This document shows, piece after piece, positions 27,817 to 37,220 of a stretch of DNA of 40,145 nucleotides (positions are counted from its first letter, which is position 1; each line of letters opens with the position of its first letter). The notes beneath the pieces are model-generated. The model searched no databases and was not told where the DNA came from. It saw only the letters and a program-made list of their open reading frames with translations. A program made the translations under genes and the position numbers. Source of the stretch: Candidatus Giovannonibacteria bacterium RIFCSPLOWO2_12_FULL_44_15 (GTDB lineage Bacteria; Patescibacteriota; Minisyncoccia; JACPKW01; UBA11713); NCBI GenBank assembly GCA_001778905.1, contig MFIQ01000012.1:1-40145 (forward strand), given 5' to 3'.

Positions 27817-29181
27817 ATGACTAACGAAGAATTGTGGCAGACGGCGCTGAATGAGTTGGAATTAGCTGTTTCGAAAGCTAATTTTATCACTTGGTTTCAA
27901 AATACCTCCGTAGCCGATCACCAGGGTGGAATGGTTGTTCTGAATGTGCCGAATGCTTTCGCGAAAGAGTGGCTTGAGTATAAATATCATAAATTTATCC
28001 TCAAGGCTCTCCGAAATCTTTCTCCGGACGTGCGCAATGTAGAATACGTAATCTCCTCTGAAATTACCCCGCTTCTTCAAAAGCGAAAACGCGAGCGCAG
28101 TATTTTGCCTCAAGAAAACCAACTTGAATTCAAGGAACTTTTAGTCGATCGTGAAACAAACCTAAATCCTCGTTATACTTTTGACTCATTCATAGTTGGC
28201 CCGTTTAATGAGCTCGCGCACGCAGCGTCGATTGCCGTGAGCAAAAACCTGGGTCAGGCGTATAACCCGCTTTTCTTATATGGCGGCGTTGGTTTGGGGA
28301 AGACTCATTTATTGCAAGCTGTTGGGAATGAGATTAAAAAAACATCTCCTCGTTTTAAAGTTTTATATACGACATCGGAACGCTTTACAAGCGACCTTGT
28401 GAATTTCATGCAGTCGAATGAAGCCGCAGCTTTTAAGGAAAAATATCGGTCTTATGATTTGCTTATAATAGACGACATCCAATTTATCGCCGGGAAAGTA
28501 AAGACACAAGAAGAACTTTTCCATGTTTTTAATCATCTTTACGAAGCTAGCAAGCAGATAATTTTCTCTTCCGACAAACCACCGCATGCAATAAACGATC
28601 TGGAAGAGCGCCTTAAAAGCAGATTTGAGGGGGGGATGGTGGCTGATATCGGACAGCCGGAATACGAGAGCCGTCTCGCGATCTTAAAATCTAAATCCCA
28701 AGGGAAAGACGCTTATCTAAATCAGGAGATTTTGGAATATATAGCTTCGAATGTTCAGAAAAATGTCCGGGAACTGGAGGGTGCCTTAAATGCAGTTGTC
28801 GCGAAGTCTAAACTTTCGGGAAAAACGCTTTCCGTCCCGGAAATTAAGGAAATACTGGATAAGAATACTCAGCCTAAGAGAATAGTAACCGCAAACCACA
28901 TTATAAAATGCGTTGCGGAATTTTATGATGTAAATGAAAGGACTTTATTTGAAAAAACTAGAAAAAAAGAGATTGTTAAGCCGAGGCAAGTAGCAATGTA
29001 TTTATTAAGGGAAGACTACAGCGGCTCATATCCTTATATAGGCCAGCGCTTTGGAGGGAGGGATCATACGACCGCAATACACGCTTTTGACAAGATATCA
29101 AAAGAGTTGAAAAAGAATTCTCAACTTGTGGAAGAGATGAAGAGAATCCGTGAGTTATATGATTATAGTTCTTCGTCGTAA
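27817..29181 (+). CDS. dnaA: Chromosomal replication initiator DnaA
   Basis: NPLFLYGGVGLGKTHLLQA, LLIIDDIQFIAGK, FGGRDHTTAIHA. Confidence 0.97.
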   Translation: MTNEELWQTALNELELAVSKANFITWFQNTSVADHQGGMVVLNVPNAFAKEWLEYKYHKFILKALRNLSPDVRNVEYVISSEITPLLQKRKRERSILPQENQLEFKELLVDRETNLNPRYTFDSFIVGPFNELAHAASIAVSKNLGQAYNPLFLYGGVGLGKTHLLQAVGNEIKKTSPRFKVLYTTSERFTSDLVNFMQSNEAAAFKEKYRSYDLLIIDDIQFIAGKVKTQEELFHVFNHLYEASKQIIFSSDKPPHAINDLEERLKSRFEGGMVADIGQPEYESRLAILKSKSQGKDAYLNQEILEYIASNVQKNVRELEGALNAVVAKSKLSGKTLSVPEIKEILDKNTQPKRIVTANHIIKCVAEFYDVNERTLFEKTRKKEIVKPRQVAMYLLREDYSGSYPYIGQRFGGRDHTTAIHAFDKISKELKKNSQLVEEMKRIRELYDYSSSS

Positions 29182-29207
29182 AAAAAATAATTCCCAACTA
29201 ACCCAAA

Positions 29208-29277
29208 TTATTCACACATTATTAAAAAATAAATTCTTTAAAATGCTATCTAAAAAAGATTAAAAGTGATATCCACA
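29208..29277. promoter_or_regulatory. Candidate DnaA boxes / oriC element between dnaA and dnaN
   Basis: TTATTCACA (29208-29216) and ATATCCACA (29269-29277), each one mismatch from TTATCCACA, in AT-rich intergenic DNA. Confidence 0.6.
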
Positions 29278-29304
29278 CACATTTAACAATATCTGATAAT
29301 AATT

Positions 29305-30402
29305 ATGAAATTAAGTTGTAATAAAAATGAATTATATAAATTAGTTAGTCTGGCTGAGAGGAGTACTAATAAAAATCCAACCCTAATTGCGCTTTCGTCG
29401 ATCCTTTTACGGACTGGGAAAAACCAACTTTTTATAATAAGTACAAATTTAGAAGTTGCTTTTGAGGGAAGCCTCGCCGCGTCTGTTGATGAGGATGGGG
29501 AAATATTATCTCCAGGAAAAACCCTCCTTTCTGTACTCTACGCAATGCCGGACGAGGAAGTTGATTTAAATAGTGCTGGCGGGAACCTAAAAATAGTTTC
29601 AAAAACATCATCAGTAAATTTAAAATGCCTTAATATGGAAGAATTTCCAACAATCCCAAAAATAAAAAAAGAAAACCACTTCCAAATATCATACTCTTCC
29701 CTAATTGAGGCTTTAAAAAATACAATAATTGCCACCGCCACAAACTACACAAAACCGGAATTAGCGAGCGTTTATATGTTTTCTCAAGGGAAATTACCAC
29801 TAACGCTTGTGGCCACAGATTCATTCAGGTTAGCCGAGCAGAAAACAAACATTACCCATCCCTCGCTCGCCCTGCTTTTACCACAAAAAACATGCCAAGA
29901 AGTAATTAGGATTTTTGAAGATTCAGGAGACGATATCGACATCACATTCAATAAAAACCAAATACTTTTTCAAAATAAAAAAATCTCTTTTTTATCCAGG
30001 CTTACCGAAGGAAAATTTCCAGAATACCAAACAATAATCCCGAAGTCTTTCGATACCCAAGTTTTCACGGACAAAAATCAAATATTAAATGCCGTGCGGG
30101 CGGCGGGAATTTTTTCTTCCAAACTTTCGGAAGTCACAATCGCCGTGGACGGGGATAAGGGAATTTTAGGCATAAAATCTTCAAACGCAGAGACGGGAGA
30201 GTACGAATCAAACTACCAAACTAAAATATCCGGGGCTTCCGTCGAGGCCAATTTCAATTATCACTATCTGCTCGAGGCTCTCCAAACAATCTCGAATCAA
30301 AAAGTGTTTATGGGATTTAACGGCCCCCAAAAGGCAGTTCTAATCAGGGGCGCCGACGATGCGGGGTACCTGCATCTGGTCATGCCTATGAGGGGAAATT
30401 AA
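29305..30402 (+). CDS. dnaN: DNA polymerase III beta subunit (sliding clamp)
   Basis: MKLSCNKNELYKLVSLAERSTNKNPTLIALSSILL...YLHLVMPMR. Confidence 0.95.
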   Translation: MKLSCNKNELYKLVSLAERSTNKNPTLIALSSILLRTGKNQLFIISTNLEVAFEGSLAASVDEDGEILSPGKTLLSVLYAMPDEEVDLNSAGGNLKIVSKTSSVNLKCLNMEEFPTIPKIKKENHFQISYSSLIEALKNTIIATATNYTKPELASVYMFSQGKLPLTLVATDSFRLAEQKTNITHPSLALLLPQKTCQEVIRIFEDSGDDIDITFNKNQILFQNKKISFLSRLTEGKFPEYQTIIPKSFDTQVFTDKNQILNAVRAAGIFSSKLSEVTIAVDGDKGILGIKSSNAETGEYESNYQTKISGASVEANFNYHYLLEALQTISNQKVFMGFNGPQKAVLIRGADDAGYLHLVMPMRGN

Positions 30403-30672
30403 ATGGTCCTCATTAGGGTGGAAAATTTTCTGAGCAAATTTAAGGGACTGGGGGCGAACGAGGAGCGCGAGAATAAAATTTACGAAATTTTAAAAAACAG
30501 TTTTCTGATCGGAAAAGCTAAAGTAGCTGTCCGGAAAAAAACTATTTATTTTTATGATCTTTCCCCAGCGGCCAAAAGCGAACTTTTTTTAAAAAAAGAG
30601 GTGATATTAAAAAAACTAAAAGAAGTTATGAAAAGCGCTGCCCCGAACGAAATCAGTTTCCGGAAACCCTAA
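30403..30672 (+). CDS. DUF721/DciA-like protein (putative helicase loader)
   Basis: Short 89 aa ORF abutting dnaN; ...KAKVAVRKKTIYFYDLSPAAKSELFLKKEVILKKLKEV resembles DciA core. Confidence 0.6.
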   Translation: MVLIRVENFLSKFKGLGANEERENKIYEILKNSFLIGKAKVAVRKKTIYFYDLSPAAKSELFLKKEVILKKLKEVMKSAAPNEISFRKP

Positions 30673-33181
30673 TTATTTTTTCAACTTCTGTTTTATTTTT
30701 GGCGTAGTCGTAAATAACGGCCGTTATTTTTATTTCTTGCCCGGGTGAGCCCAAGACATCGACAGGGAATTCATAAGGAGCCGCTTTATAAGAGCCGCCG
30801 TATTCGGAGTTTATAAAAACATCCACTTGTTCAATCTGAAAGCGCGCCTCTGCGTTGACTAAGGCCGTTATCCGCGCACCATTCGGGAAACTGTCTCCCG
30901 GAGGGTCTATTATTATTTCGCCCTTGGGAGAATATTCCGGAAGGTGAATATCATCGCTCTCCCTTGGGATTACATCGTCGCCGCGGTCAAATAATCCGCG
31001 CGCAGCCGCCCAATCCCTAACAGTTGTTTCCCAATTTTTAAATTGAGGATCGGATGACGGATTTTGCGGGGGAGGGCCCAAGGGATCGCTTTTATTGACC
31101 CAGTAAAGGATGCTATGGACTTCCGGAACAACCCTTTTTTCTATAAGTTCCTCTGGCGTGAACTCTGTGGCAAGCTTTCCGGACATCTTGTCGATTTTAT
31201 AAATCCGTCCGCCGCGCCACTCTCCTCGAAGAACAGCCTTCTCCGGTTCCGGAACGGCCGGCTTTTCGAAATTTTCTGTTGGCAGTTCATCAAATATCAA
31301 ATGCATTGCGGAATTCCAAATCGGGGCTACGATCAAACCTGCTACCTTTCTTTCCATTTTCGAATTATCGTTATTGCCCGCCCAAACTCCGATTACAATA
31401 TTCGGGGTGTACCCGATTACCCACGTGTCTCTGGTATCCTCCGTCGTACCGGTTTTTACGGCAACCGGACGCTCCGGGATATAAAGAGCCGAATTTTCCG
31501 TGAAGGCCGGGGTTCGCGCGGCATTATCCGAAAGGATATCCGATATTTCTCTCGCGATACTCGGATCCAGCGCCTGCGTTTTGTTTTCTGAATATTCCTC
31601 AAGCACGCTCCCATCGGGGGATTCAACTTTCAGTATCGGGGCATAGGGAATATAGTAGCCCCCATTCGCAAAAGCCGAATATGCATTTGTAAGTTCAAGG
31701 GGTTTAACCTCTCCTCCTCCCAGGACCAAGGTCAGCCCATAACGGTCCGGGTCAGTCAGCGTTGTAATGCCCAAATTCCGAGCCATCTTCAGCGAATCGG
31801 CCAATCCGGCGAGGTAGAGAACTTTTACCGCGACAACGTTGACGGATTGTGCCAAGGCGTCCCTTAAAGAAACCGGACCGCGAAATTTATTGTCAAAATT
31901 TTCCGGGTGGTAGCATTTTTCCGGATCAACCCCGGGGTCAGGGACGCTATACGGAGAGCAATATGCGCTGAATTCAGTTTTTAGGTCAAATAGCGACGTG
32001 CTTGGGGCGTATCCCTTGGAAAATGCCGTCGCATAAACCACAGGCTTAAATGAGGAGCCGGGCTGTCTTGAGCGCAGGGTCATATTTACCTGGGGATCGA
32101 ATTTGCAATTAACTCCCGGCGTGCACCCTTCCGGGAGCGGATTTGAAAAATAATCTCTGGACCCAACCATGGCCATAATTTGCCCGGTTTTGGGGTCGAT
32201 CGCGACAAGCCCAGCGTTATAGGCGCTAAAGTTTTTTTCATTTTCGGCGGACCTTGTCCGCAACAACTCTTCGAATTTCTCTTGCCACTGCCAATTTACA
32301 GTTGTTGTAACCTTGAGCCCGCCCCGCTCGACAACGTCTTCCCCATATTTTTCAACAAGATACTCTTTAACGAAAAGAGAGAAATGAGGGGCCTTTATTC
32401 CCCCAACGGCTTTTACTGCGAATTTAACCTGTTCGTTTTTTGCGCTATCAAACTCCTCTTTCGTAATTTGATTTTTGTCAAAAAGCCTCGAGAGGACTAT
32501 ATTTTTGCGCACCTCAAGTTCGTCGCGGTGGGATCCGTATGGGGAATATCGCGTTGGCGCCTGGAGCATCCCGGCAAGGTAAGCCGCCTCCGCAATATCG
32601 AGATTCTCGGCATGCTTGTCGAAATAATTTTGACTCGCCGCTTCAATTCCATACGCATTTGATCCGAACGGGACTTGGTTAAGGTAAAACCCGAGAATTT
32701 CGTTTTTTGTATATTTCGATTCGACTTTAATCGCCAACACCCATTCCTTTATTTTTCTAGTGATAGTCTTTTCCGGAGTTAAAAAAGTGTTTTTTACAAG
32801 TTGTTGCGTTATGGTCGAGCCGCCTTGGCTGAATTTTCCAGAGAAGACATTAACAAAAATAGCGCGTACTATTGAGGTCGGGCTTATCCCAAAATGTCTG
32901 TAGAAATTTTGGTCTTCCATTGAAATCACGGCTTCTTTCAGGTGCGCGGGAATTTTGTCAAAAGGTATGACGGTGCGCTTTATATCCCCATGGACGTCGT
33001 ATAGAAGCACTTCCCCTGTGCGGTCGTATATTTTTGTCGACTGGACGATATTTTTTGAATCCAAGGCCTCAAAATTTGGGACGGTTATTGTCGCAAAAAC
33101 AACGCCAACTATAAAAAACGCCGCCGCCGCAGATATTGAAAGGCGGATAGCCAATTTATGTTTTCGTTTTGTTCTTACCAT
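30653..33181 (-). CDS. Bifunctional class A penicillin-binding protein (PBP1A)
   Basis: Transglycosylase ISMEDQNFYRHFGISPTSIVRAI, STITQQLVKN; transpeptidase RQPGSSFKPVVYATAF, SVNVVAVKV, KTGTTEDTRDTW. Confidence 0.95.
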   Translation of the reverse strand: MVRTKRKHKLAIRLSISAAAAFFIVGVVFATITVPNFEALDSKNIVQSTKIYDRTGEVLLYDVHGDIKRTVIPFDKIPAHLKEAVISMEDQNFYRHFGISPTSIVRAIFVNVFSGKFSQGGSTITQQLVKNTFLTPEKTITRKIKEWVLAIKVESKYTKNEILGFYLNQVPFGSNAYGIEAASQNYFDKHAENLDIAEAAYLAGMLQAPTRYSPYGSHRDELEVRKNIVLSRLFDKNQITKEEFDSAKNEQVKFAVKAVGGIKAPHFSLFVKEYLVEKYGEDVVERGGLKVTTTVNWQWQEKFEELLRTRSAENEKNFSAYNAGLVAIDPKTGQIMAMVGSRDYFSNPLPEGCTPGVNCKFDPQVNMTLRSRQPGSSFKPVVYATAFSKGYAPSTSLFDLKTEFSAYCSPYSVPDPGVDPEKCYHPENFDNKFRGPVSLRDALAQSVNVVAVKVLYLAGLADSLKMARNLGITTLTDPDRYGLTLVLGGGEVKPLELTNAYSAFANGGYYIPYAPILKVESPDGSVLEEYSENKTQALDPSIAREISDILSDNAARTPAFTENSALYIPERPVAVKTGTTEDTRDTWVIGYTPNIVIGVWAGNNDNSKMERKVAGLIVAPIWNSAMHLIFDELPTENFEKPAVPEPEKAVLRGEWRGGRIYKIDKMSGKLATEFTPEELIEKRVVPEVHSILYWVNKSDPLGPPPQNPSSDPQFKNWETTVRDWAAARGLFDRGDDVIPRESDDIHLPEYSPKGEIIIDPPGDSFPNGARITALVNAEARFQIEQVDVFINSEYGGSYKAAPYEFPVDVLGSPGQEIKITAVIYDYAKNKTEVEKIIRVSGN

Positions 33182-33216
33182 AATACGCTCTTTGAGGTAT
33201 CCTATTATTATACGAT

Positions 33217-34389
33217 ATGAAAAAGATTTCAAATAAGGACATTAAAGATATTCTCGAGAAAAACGTCGCTGAAATTATTGATCGCGCGAGTTTGGAGAAA
33301 AAACTTTTATCTGGGCGTAAGCTCCGAATTAAGTTAGGCATAGATCCGACAAGTCCGAATATCCATATCGGCCGGGCGGTGGTTTTACGAAAACTCCGAG
33401 ACTTCCAAAAATTAGGCCACACGGTGATTTTTATAGTCGGCGATTTTACCGGGCTTGTCGGAGATACCTCCGATAAGGATTCAGAGAGACCAATGCTGAC
33501 CGAAAAACAGGTTAGGGCGAATATGAAAACTTATTTCAAGCAGGCATTTAAAATTTTGGATAAAAATAAAACCGAGACGCATTATAATTCTGAGTGGCTG
33601 AAGAAATTGGGATTTAAAGAAATAGCCGCCATCGCCAATATGTTTGGCCTTCACGAATTCGAAGCGAGAGAGGTAATCGCCCGGCGACTGAAAGAGGGTA
33701 AAAGAGTTTCTCTTCGCGAAGTGCTCTACCCGTTAATGCAAGGATACGACAGCGTCGCAGTTAAGGCCGACGTTGAATTGGGCGGCACAGATCAAAGATT
33801 TAATCTTCTCTCCGGGCGCGTAATTCAGCAAAATTTCAGACAGAGCCCGCAGGATATTTTAATGACAGTATTTCCGCTCGAAGGAACTGATGGGCGGAAA
33901 ATGTCTTCTTCATGGGGAAATGTAATTAATATTGCCGATGAGTCAAATGATATGTTTGGGAAAATCATGTCCATACGGGATAACTTAATCGAAAAGTATT
34001 ATAAGCTTGCCACCGATTTAACGGATGGAGAAATCGCGCAAATTATGAAAAAGCGTCCCCTTGAAGCGAAAGAAGAGCTTGCGTTTGAAATAACCAAACT
34101 ATATCACGGAGAAAAAAAAGCTCTTGGCGCGAGAAAGTATTTCAAAGAAACATTTCAAGAGAAGAAACTTCCAACGAGTATGCCGGCGGTTAAATATGAG
34201 GACGTCAAACTTTCAGATATCTTACTAAAAGCGGGGATGGTGGGATCAAACTCCGAATATAGGCGGCTTATCCGCGATGGGGCGATTGAGGTCAATTCAA
34301 AGGTTATTGGCGACCCAAATTTCAAACCGCATCCGGGCTCTATTATAAAAATAGGGAAGAAAAAATTCATAAAAATAAGAGCGAAATAA
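33217..34389 (+). CDS. tyrS: Tyrosyl-tRNA synthetase
   Basis: KLGIDPTSPNIHIGRAVVLRKL, GGTDQRFNLLSGR, KMSSSWGN, C-terminal S4 domain. Confidence 0.95.
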   Translation: MKKISNKDIKDILEKNVAEIIDRASLEKKLLSGRKLRIKLGIDPTSPNIHIGRAVVLRKLRDFQKLGHTVIFIVGDFTGLVGDTSDKDSERPMLTEKQVRANMKTYFKQAFKILDKNKTETHYNSEWLKKLGFKEIAAIANMFGLHEFEAREVIARRLKEGKRVSLREVLYPLMQGYDSVAVKADVELGGTDQRFNLLSGRVIQQNFRQSPQDILMTVFPLEGTDGRKMSSSWGNVINIADESNDMFGKIMSIRDNLIEKYYKLATDLTDGEIAQIMKKRPLEAKEELAFEITKLYHGEKKALGARKYFKETFQEKKLPTSMPAVKYEDVKLSDILLKAGMVGSNSEYRRLIRDGAIEVNSKVIGDPNFKPHPGSIIKIGKKKFIKIRAK

Positions 34390-34422
34390 AAACAACTCCG
34401 GCCGTGTGCCGGAGTTGTTTTT
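34388..34422. terminator. Strong, probably bidirectional intrinsic terminator
   Basis: Perfect 15-bp inverted repeat AAAAACAACTCCGGC-cgtgt-GCCGGAGTTGTTTTT between tyrS and convergent small ORF. Confidence 0.9.
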
Positions 34423-34424
34423 AT

Positions 34425-34553
34425 TTACTCTTCTTCGTCTTCCTCTTCTTTATCTAGATCTTCCCAAGATTCCTCCGTATCATCCCCATCAGCGACTGCA
34501 CCGTCATTTTCGTCGTCATAGGAATCGGAGAAATCGTCATTCCTCTTTTTCAT
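34425..34553 (-). CDS. Small highly acidic protein (42 aa)
   Basis: Manual translation MKKRNDDFSDSYDDENDGAVADGDDTEESWEDLDKEEEDEEE*; abuts the terminator; absent from ORF track. Confidence 0.6.
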   Translation of the reverse strand: MKKRNDDFSDSYDDENDGAVADGDDTEESWEDLDKEEEDEEE

Positions 34554-34620
34554 GAAATTTTACGATTTTTTATGCGACCTTTAAGGTCTTTATAATAATC
34601 TCCTTTGAAAATAACCGGTC

Positions 34621-35106
34621 TTACCTGATTTGCAAAGTGCCGCTGTGGATAACGCCGGAGCAAGCAATTGCTATCGCATCAGTCTCATCGTCCAAAAATT
34701 TTTTATTCGGGAGAGCCACAGTCAATTTCAGCATATCGTAGACGCTTTTTTTGTCAGCACTCCCGTATCCCGCGATAGCGAGTTTAATCTCCGCAGGCCC
34801 GAATTCAAGCAATGTGAGGGCATATTTAGCCGACAACATAAGTGCCACCCCCCTAACCTCGCCAATTATCAGCGCCGTCTTGACGTTTTTGGAAAAAAAT
34901 ACTTTCTCAATGGAAAGTATATCGGGCCTTTCTTTTTTAATGAGCTCTTCCAGAAAGTTGTTTATGTCTAAAAGGCGCTCTCTTGTGGGCTTTGATTTCA
35001 GAGTTTTCTTTACTCCGGAGGTTATATATTTGGATTTTTTATGCTTGCCCTCAACCAACGCCCATCCCAGCCTCTCAATCCCCGGATCAATTCCCAGCAC
35101 TTTCAT
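34621..35106 (-). CDS. ruvC: Holliday junction resolvase RuvC
   Basis: MKVLGIDPGIERLGWALVEG ... ILSIEKVFFSKNVKTALIIGEVRGVAL ... DETDAIAIA. Confidence 0.94.
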   Translation of the reverse strand: MKVLGIDPGIERLGWALVEGKHKKSKYITSGVKKTLKSKPTRERLLDINNFLEELIKKERPDILSIEKVFFSKNVKTALIIGEVRGVALMLSAKYALTLLEFGPAEIKLAIAGYGSADKKSVYDMLKLTVALPNKKFLDDETDAIAIACSGVIHSGTLQIR

Positions 35107-35151
35107 ACGGTAATCTTAATTATTTAAATTCGAAATTACTATGGAAAATGA

Positions 35152-35185
35152 AAAGAGCCTGCGGACATCTGCCTGCAGGCTCTTT
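35152..35185 (-). terminator. Intrinsic terminator for HIT gene
   Basis: AAAGAGCCTGC / GCAGGCTCTTT inverted repeat with T-rich tract on minus strand. Confidence 0.7.
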
Positions 35186-35216
35186 GCTTTTGTCGGGCTG
35201 GTTGTTCCCTAGGCGA

Positions 35217-35648
35217 CTAAACTTTTATCCGCGCCGCTAACTGATCAAGTTCGGCGCGAGCGGCTGTTGGAAGATGGCTTTCGGAGAACTGGAACTCGCC
35301 GTTATCCCCCATGTACGCGAAGTGCTTGGACGTGATGTCGTGTCGGCACTTCATCGACACTATGTTGAGATGAGCATGTAAGACGCCGAAGCCTGCAACA
35401 ACGTAGCCAACCCGTTGTGGCTGAAATTCCCGCATGATGTTCTTGGCTATTTTTTGGGCGGTCTGTATTATCCGCACCGCAACATCTTCGGGCAGATCCA
35501 TGAAATGGTCAATGTGTTGTTTGCTCGTGACCAAACACATTCCTTCGTGGAACTGATGGGGGGTCATAAACCCCAAAACCATCTCGTCTTCATAAACCAT
35601 GCTTGCCGGCTCCTCACCCCTGATTATTTTGCAAAAGATACAATCCAT
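35217..35648 (-). CDS. HIT-family protein (histidine triad-like)
   Basis: DCIFCKIIRGEEPASMVYEDEMVLGFMTPHQFHEGMCLV ... GVLHAHLNIV; AAAGGGGG SD. Confidence 0.85.
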   Translation of the reverse strand: MDCIFCKIIRGEEPASMVYEDEMVLGFMTPHQFHEGMCLVTSKQHIDHFMDLPEDVAVRIIQTAQKIAKNIMREFQPQRVGYVVAGFGVLHAHLNIVSMKCRHDITSKHFAYMGDNGEFQFSESHLPTAARAELDQLAARIKV

Positions 35649-35733
35649 TTTAACACCCCCTTTAAGTTATATATACCATGAATTTAAGCATTCTGTCAAT
35701 AGATGATTAAACCCTTGCTTTTCAGCCTATTAT

Positions 35734-36273
35734 CTATAATTGTTCTGTATTCGAATAAACATTCTCAACCTCATCTTGGTCTGAAAGAGCTTCAAGAAGA
35801 TTTTCGAAATTTTTTTGGTCTTTGGGGGAGATAGTTTGAGGAAATTTGGCTTTATATTCCTCGCCGGCGCGGTCAAACGCCCACATTGCAGATCCTTCAA
35901 CTCCAAGCTTCCCGTCCGAAAGCGAAAGGATATGTTTTATTTCATTGGTTGTCCTGTTTGAGTTATCTGTGATTGCGGTAATGATAAGCGCCGAACCACC
36001 GGGCCCAAAAGCTTCATATACGACTTCTTTTAGATCCAGCCCTTCTTTTTCCGATGCCCTTTTTATCGCGCGGTCAATATTTTCCTTCGGCAGATTTTCT
36101 TTTTTAGCTTCCTCGATCGCAGCTTGCAGGCGCGAATTAGTTTTGGGGTCAGGGCCTTTTTCTTTGGCCGCGATGGTCAGCATTTTGGAAAGCCTAGAGA
36201 ACAGTTTTCCCTTCTTTGCATCCGAGGCTGCTTTTTTATGTTTTATTTGCGCCCAGCGCGAATGCCCCGACAT
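35734..36273 (-). CDS. yebC: YebC/PmpR/TACO1 family protein, short form
   Basis: MSGHSRWAQIKHKKAASDAKKGKLFSRLSKMLTIAAKEKGPDPKTNSRL...VYEAFGPGGSALII...VENVYSN. Confidence 0.93.
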   Translation of the reverse strand: MSGHSRWAQIKHKKAASDAKKGKLFSRLSKMLTIAAKEKGPDPKTNSRLQAAIEEAKKENLPKENIDRAIKRASEKEGLDLKEVVYEAFGPGGSALIITAITDNSNRTTNEIKHILSLSDGKLGVEGSAMWAFDRAGEEYKAKFPQTISPKDQKNFENLLEALSDQDEVENVYSNTEQL

Positions 36274-36275
36274 TT

Positions 36276-36746
36276 TTAAGGGTTAGTTGTTTGCTTGGCA
36301 TGTTTCAATATCAAATCTCGCGCTATATGCGGAGAGGGGACCTCTCCTATCGAAAAACTCACTTCGCCCGCTGTCTGGATCTTGATATTGCCATAGTGGA
36401 AAAATGTCGCCGCGAAATTTGGGATTTCTATAGTAACGTCTTGAACTCTTTCCATTCTGAATTCGGACACAGTGTGTCTAAAAAGCCCAATTTGGTCTAT
36501 GTCCAGAATCCTTTTATCCGTAATAACGAGCGCGTCCAGGTAATAGTCTATCCAAAAGCCGAAAGCTATCATCAAAGTAATTAAATACCAAAGCGAGATG
36601 GCGAAAGAAAAAAATGGCTTTAGGATCGATATGAAAATCCACGGGACCAGTAAAGAAAAAAGTACTATAAAAGCAGGGCCAACAAGCGTTATCCAGTGAT
36701 GATGCATTATTAAGAGGACTTTTTCTTCGGGATCGAGGTTGAGCAT
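36276..36746 (-). CDS. Membrane protein with bacterial PH (YdbS/YdbT-like) domain
   Basis: Two TMs then DALVITDKRILDIDQIGLFRHTVSEFRMERVQDVTIE. Confidence 0.75.
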   Translation of the reverse strand: MLNLDPEEKVLLIMHHHWITLVGPAFIVLFSLLVPWIFISILKPFFSFAISLWYLITLMIAFGFWIDYYLDALVITDKRILDIDQIGLFRHTVSEFRMERVQDVTIEIPNFAATFFHYGNIKIQTAGEVSFSIGEVPSPHIARDLILKHAKQTTNP

Positions 36747-36747
36747 A

Positions 36748-36987
36748 TTAGATTAAAGTATTAGAAGGGGAAGTGAATTCAAAGGCTTTAAATGCGCTTG
36801 CCCAATCTATTTGCAGGTAAGAGAAAACGGATAAAGCTCCTAAGAAGACGGCCGCGATTATAAATACAGCGCTCGCGATATTGGCTTTTCTGGAGAACGA
36901 ATAAACGTTGAGGTGCCATACTACCGCCGAGGATAACGCCGCGTATCCCAGCAAAAATAAAATTAGTAATGCAAACCCAATTGTCAT
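36748..36987 (-). CDS. Small membrane protein
   Basis: 79 aa with two to three TM helices; between PH-domain gene and ruvB tail. Confidence 0.6.
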   Translation of the reverse strand: MTIGFALLILFLLGYAALSSAVVWHLNVYSFSRKANIASAVFIIAAVFLGALSVFSYLQIDWASAFKAFEFTSPSNTLI

Positions 36988-37208
36988 GCTAGAAACGTGC
37001 TTTGCTCCGCGAAATTGCGCCCGAGGTGTTCGTAAGCGCGCCTTGTCGCGATTCTGCCGCGAGGCGTCCTCTCGACGAAACCGGAACGCATTAAATACGG
37101 CTCGTATACTTCTTCAATGGTTTCTTTTTCCTCGGAAGTCGCTGCGGCGAGAGTCTGAAGACCCACAGGGCCGCCCCCAAATTTGGAAATTATAGTCTCA
37201 AGAATCAT
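36984..37208 (-). CDS. ruvB: RuvB C-terminal winged-helix segment, in frame after a TAA
   Basis: [62 protein letters not shown] = canonical RuvB C-terminus. Confidence 0.85.
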   Translation of the reverse strand: MILETIISKFGGGPVGLQTLAAATSEEKETIEEVYEPYLMRSGFVERTPRGRIATRRAYEHLGRNFAEQSTFLA

Positions 37209-37220
37209 CCGGTCCGTAGA

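Noticed and set aside
31064-31591. 175 aa plus-strand ORF, and similar at 32180-32662
   Set aside because: Antisense shadow of PBP1A, no recognisable domain
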